The notes under the pieces: model-generated
Told to the model about the DNA's origin: nothing
Databases searched by the model: none
Seen by the model: the letters and a program-made list of their open reading frames with translations, nothing else
Translations under genes and position numbers: made by a program
NCBI GenBank assembly: GCA_016293865.1
Contig: JAEDDG010000007.1
Location: 1-64,000 of the forward strand
DNA length: 64,000 nt
Direction: 5' to 3'
Origin: Oscillospiraceae bacterium
GTDB lineage: Bacteria > Bacillota > Clostridia > Oscillospirales > Oscillospiraceae
Shown here: in pieces, positions 62,500 through 64,000 of the stretch
Numbering within the stretch: position 1 is the stretch's first letter
Layout: each line of letters opens with the position of its first letter

Positions 62500-63885
62500 A
62501 TGCTATTGTCTATCGTTCAAACCATCAACTCGTATCTGTCGGACTACATTCTGGTAATTCTTCTGATCTCCGTGGGTTTGTGGTTCACCATCAAAACACG
62601 CTTTGTGCAGATCCGCTGCTTCGGCGAAGGCATGCGGAAGGTTTTCGGCAATCTGTCACTCAACGGAAAAAAGCACCACAGCGGCATGAGTTCATTCCAG
62701 GCGCTGGCCACCGCCATCGCCGCACAGGTGGGAACCGGCAACATTGTCGGCGCCAGCGGCGCAATTCTGACCGGCGGCCCCGGCGCCATTTTCTGGATGT
62801 GGATCATCGCCTTTTTCGGCATGGCCACAATTTATGCAGAGGCCACGCTCGCCCAGCAAACACGCAAAACGGATAAGAACGGGCGGATTCAGGGCGGCCC
62901 CGTTTATTACATAACCACCGCCTTCAAGGGCCGTTTCGGCCGCTTCCTTGCCGGCTTTTTCGCAGTGGCCATCATTCTCGCCCTGGGCTTTTTCGGCTGC
63001 ATGGTTCAGTCCAACTCCATCGGCTCGACGTTTGAGACGGCGTTCGGCATTCCGTCCTGGGTTGTCGGTGTTGTGCTTGTAATCATCTGCGGCGTGATCT
63101 TTCTGGGCGGCGTCCGCCGTCTGGCCTCTGTCACGGAAAAGATCGTTCCCGTCATGGCCGCGCTTTTCCTGCTTGGCGGTCTCGTCGTTCTGATCGCGCG
63201 CATTCAGTATGTGCCTGCAACCTTCGGCATGATTTTCAAATACGCGTTCCAGCCGCAGGCCATCATCGGCGGCGGCATCGGCTATGCGCTGAAAACCGCC
63301 ATCAGCCAGGGTGCCAAGCGCGGCCTTTTCTCCAATGAGGCCGGCATGGGCTCCACCCCCCATGCACATGCGCTTGCAAATGTAGAAAATCCCCATGATC
63401 AGGGCGTTGTCGCCATGATCGGCGTATTCATCGATACATTTGTGGTTCTCACGCTGAATGCACTGGTGATTATCTGCACGCTGTATACCAGCGACGGCAT
63501 TCTGGCCGCCGGCGCCATCCCCGACACCATCACCAAGGCCAATCTGGCACAGACCGCTTTCGGTTCAGTATTCGGCGCAAATGCAGGCGCAATGTTCGTC
63601 GCCGTCTGTCTGTTCTTCTTTGCATTTTCAACGGTTCTGAGCTGGAATCTCTTCGGAAAAATCAACATGTCCTATCTTTTCGGAGAAAAGTCCACAAAAA
63701 TCTACACCGTGATTGCCCTTGTATTCATCTTCCTGGGCACCGTGGCTTCCAACGATCTGGTTTGGGAGCTGTCCGATATGTTCAACCAGCTGATGGTCAT
63801 TCCCAACGCCATTGCCCTGTTCGCCCTGACCGGTATGGTCGTCAAATCCGCACAGCGCCGCGCCGCGGACACACTGCAGAAATGA
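62500..63885 (+). CDS. AGCS family sodium:alanine/glycine symporter
   Basis: 461-residue membrane transporter with about ten to eleven hydrophobic helices. The family block ATAIAAQVGTGNIVGASGAI, GGPGAIFWMW and FSNEAGMGSTPHAHA are clear. I chose the ATG at 62500 (MLLSIVQTIN), eight bases after GGAGG; the frame upstream to 62425 runs through the terminator hairpin. Regulation by the tandem glycine riboswitch supports glycine as a substrate. It ends the window with a terminator after it. Confidence 0.95.
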   Translation: MLLSIVQTINSYLSDYILVILLISVGLWFTIKTRFVQIRCFGEGMRKVFGNLSLNGKKHHSGMSSFQALATAIAAQVGTGNIVGASGAILTGGPGAIFWMWIIAFFGMATIYAEATLAQQTRKTDKNGRIQGGPVYYITTAFKGRFGRFLAGFFAVAIILALGFFGCMVQSNSIGSTFETAFGIPSWVVGVVLVIICGVIFLGGVRRLASVTEKIVPVMAALFLLGGLVVLIARIQYVPATFGMIFKYAFQPQAIIGGGIGYALKTAISQGAKRGLFSNEAGMGSTPHAHALANVENPHDQGVVAMIGVFIDTFVVLTLNALVIICTLYTSDGILAAGAIPDTITKANLAQTAFGSVFGANAGAMFVAVCLFFFAFSTVLSWNLFGKINMSYLFGEKSTKIYTVIALVFIFLGTVASNDLVWELSDMFNQLMVIPNAIALFALTGMVVKSAQRRAADTLQK

Positions 63886-63972
63886 GCTTTCATCCGGCAG
63901 CGCTCCCCCGGCGGAATCCGCTCAGCGAAGCAGCACAGCCCCGCATGAAAAGCGAAACGGAATATCAAAATG

Positions 63973-64000
63973 AGAGGCCTGCCCCCCGGGCAGGCCTCTT
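63973..64000 (+). terminator. Terminator after the AGCS symporter (cut by window edge)
   Basis: Perfect 12-base arms AGAGGCCTGCCC and GGGCAGGCCTCT with a CCC loop; the T-run starts at position 64000, so its full form is not visible. Confidence 0.75.

Noticed and set aside
1-64000. CRISPR arrays, insertion sequences, prophage, tRNA or rRNA genes
   Set aside because: No regular short direct repeats with spacers, no transposase or integrase, and no cloverleaf candidates in the short intergenic gaps.

Overview
The window reads as part of the chromosome of an anaerobic, low-to-mid GC Gram-positive bacterium of the class Clostridia, most likely a gut Oscillospirales/Ruminococcaceae-type lineage. 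This rests on family content and gene order: an IspH-ribosomal protein S1 fusion, RemA, CarD, a CdaA/CdaR c-di-AMP module, a PrkC/Stp kinase-phosphatase pair, ScpA/ScpB, YtfJ, a DacF-type carboxypeptidase, DUF1540 and DUF5685 proteins, teichoic-acid type enzymes, and B12 and glycine riboswitches. No phage, transposon, CRISPR array, tRNA or rRNA was recognised. The assignment is inference, not a database result.

From 1 to about 36.1 kb every gene lies on the minus strand in long, tightly packed operons. Read in the direction of transcription (high to low coordinates) they are: trigger factor, clpP, clpX, lon, engB (36.1-29.8 kb); a site-2 protease, scpA, scpB, DUF2953, ytfJ, dacF, rluB (29.8-24.7 kb); rpiR-type regulator, HI0933-type flavoprotein, cmk, plsC, ispH-rpsA, ending in a strong terminator (24.6-19.1 kb); carD, ispD, ispF (19.1-17.3 kb); a Se/S-carrier-like protein with a cysteine desulfurase (17.2-15.9 kb); and, from a clear sigma-A-type promoter, cdaA, cdaR, a DUF5685/DnaJ/membrane-protein cassette, yicC, remA, gmk, rpoZ, priA, def, fmt, rsmB, rlmN, stp, prkC and rsgA (15.8 kb to the window edge).

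From 36.2 to 46.3 kb the minus strand carries further housekeeping genes (a metallophosphatase; lepB-rbgA-rnhB-yraN-thrC; rplS; pfkA; a DUF2344/radical-SAM pair; a SpoIVFB-like protease behind a short SpoIVFA-like protein), interrupted by one small plus-strand DUF1540 gene.

From 46.4 kb to the end the layout is more accessory, with mixed strands and many promoters and terminators: a stand-alone hydantoinase-type protein, a cobalamin riboswitch driving a surface protein with a recently duplicated 122-residue domain and SLH repeats, an FAD oxidoreductase/DUF2284 pair, a polar amino-acid ABC importer with a CntK-like (DapF-fold) amino-acid racemase, a polysaccharide deacetylase, a teichoic-acid type transferase with TagD, TrmO, a TetR regulator divergent from a membrane protein/alcohol dehydrogenase pair, and a tandem glycine riboswitch in front of an AGCS-family sodium:amino-acid symporter.

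The best candidates for undescribed biology are the B12-controlled surface protein (48.5-50.2 kb), the CntK-like racemase with its importer (52.4-55.7 kb), and the tightly coupled DUF5685/DnaJ/membrane cassette (11.6-13.6 kb).
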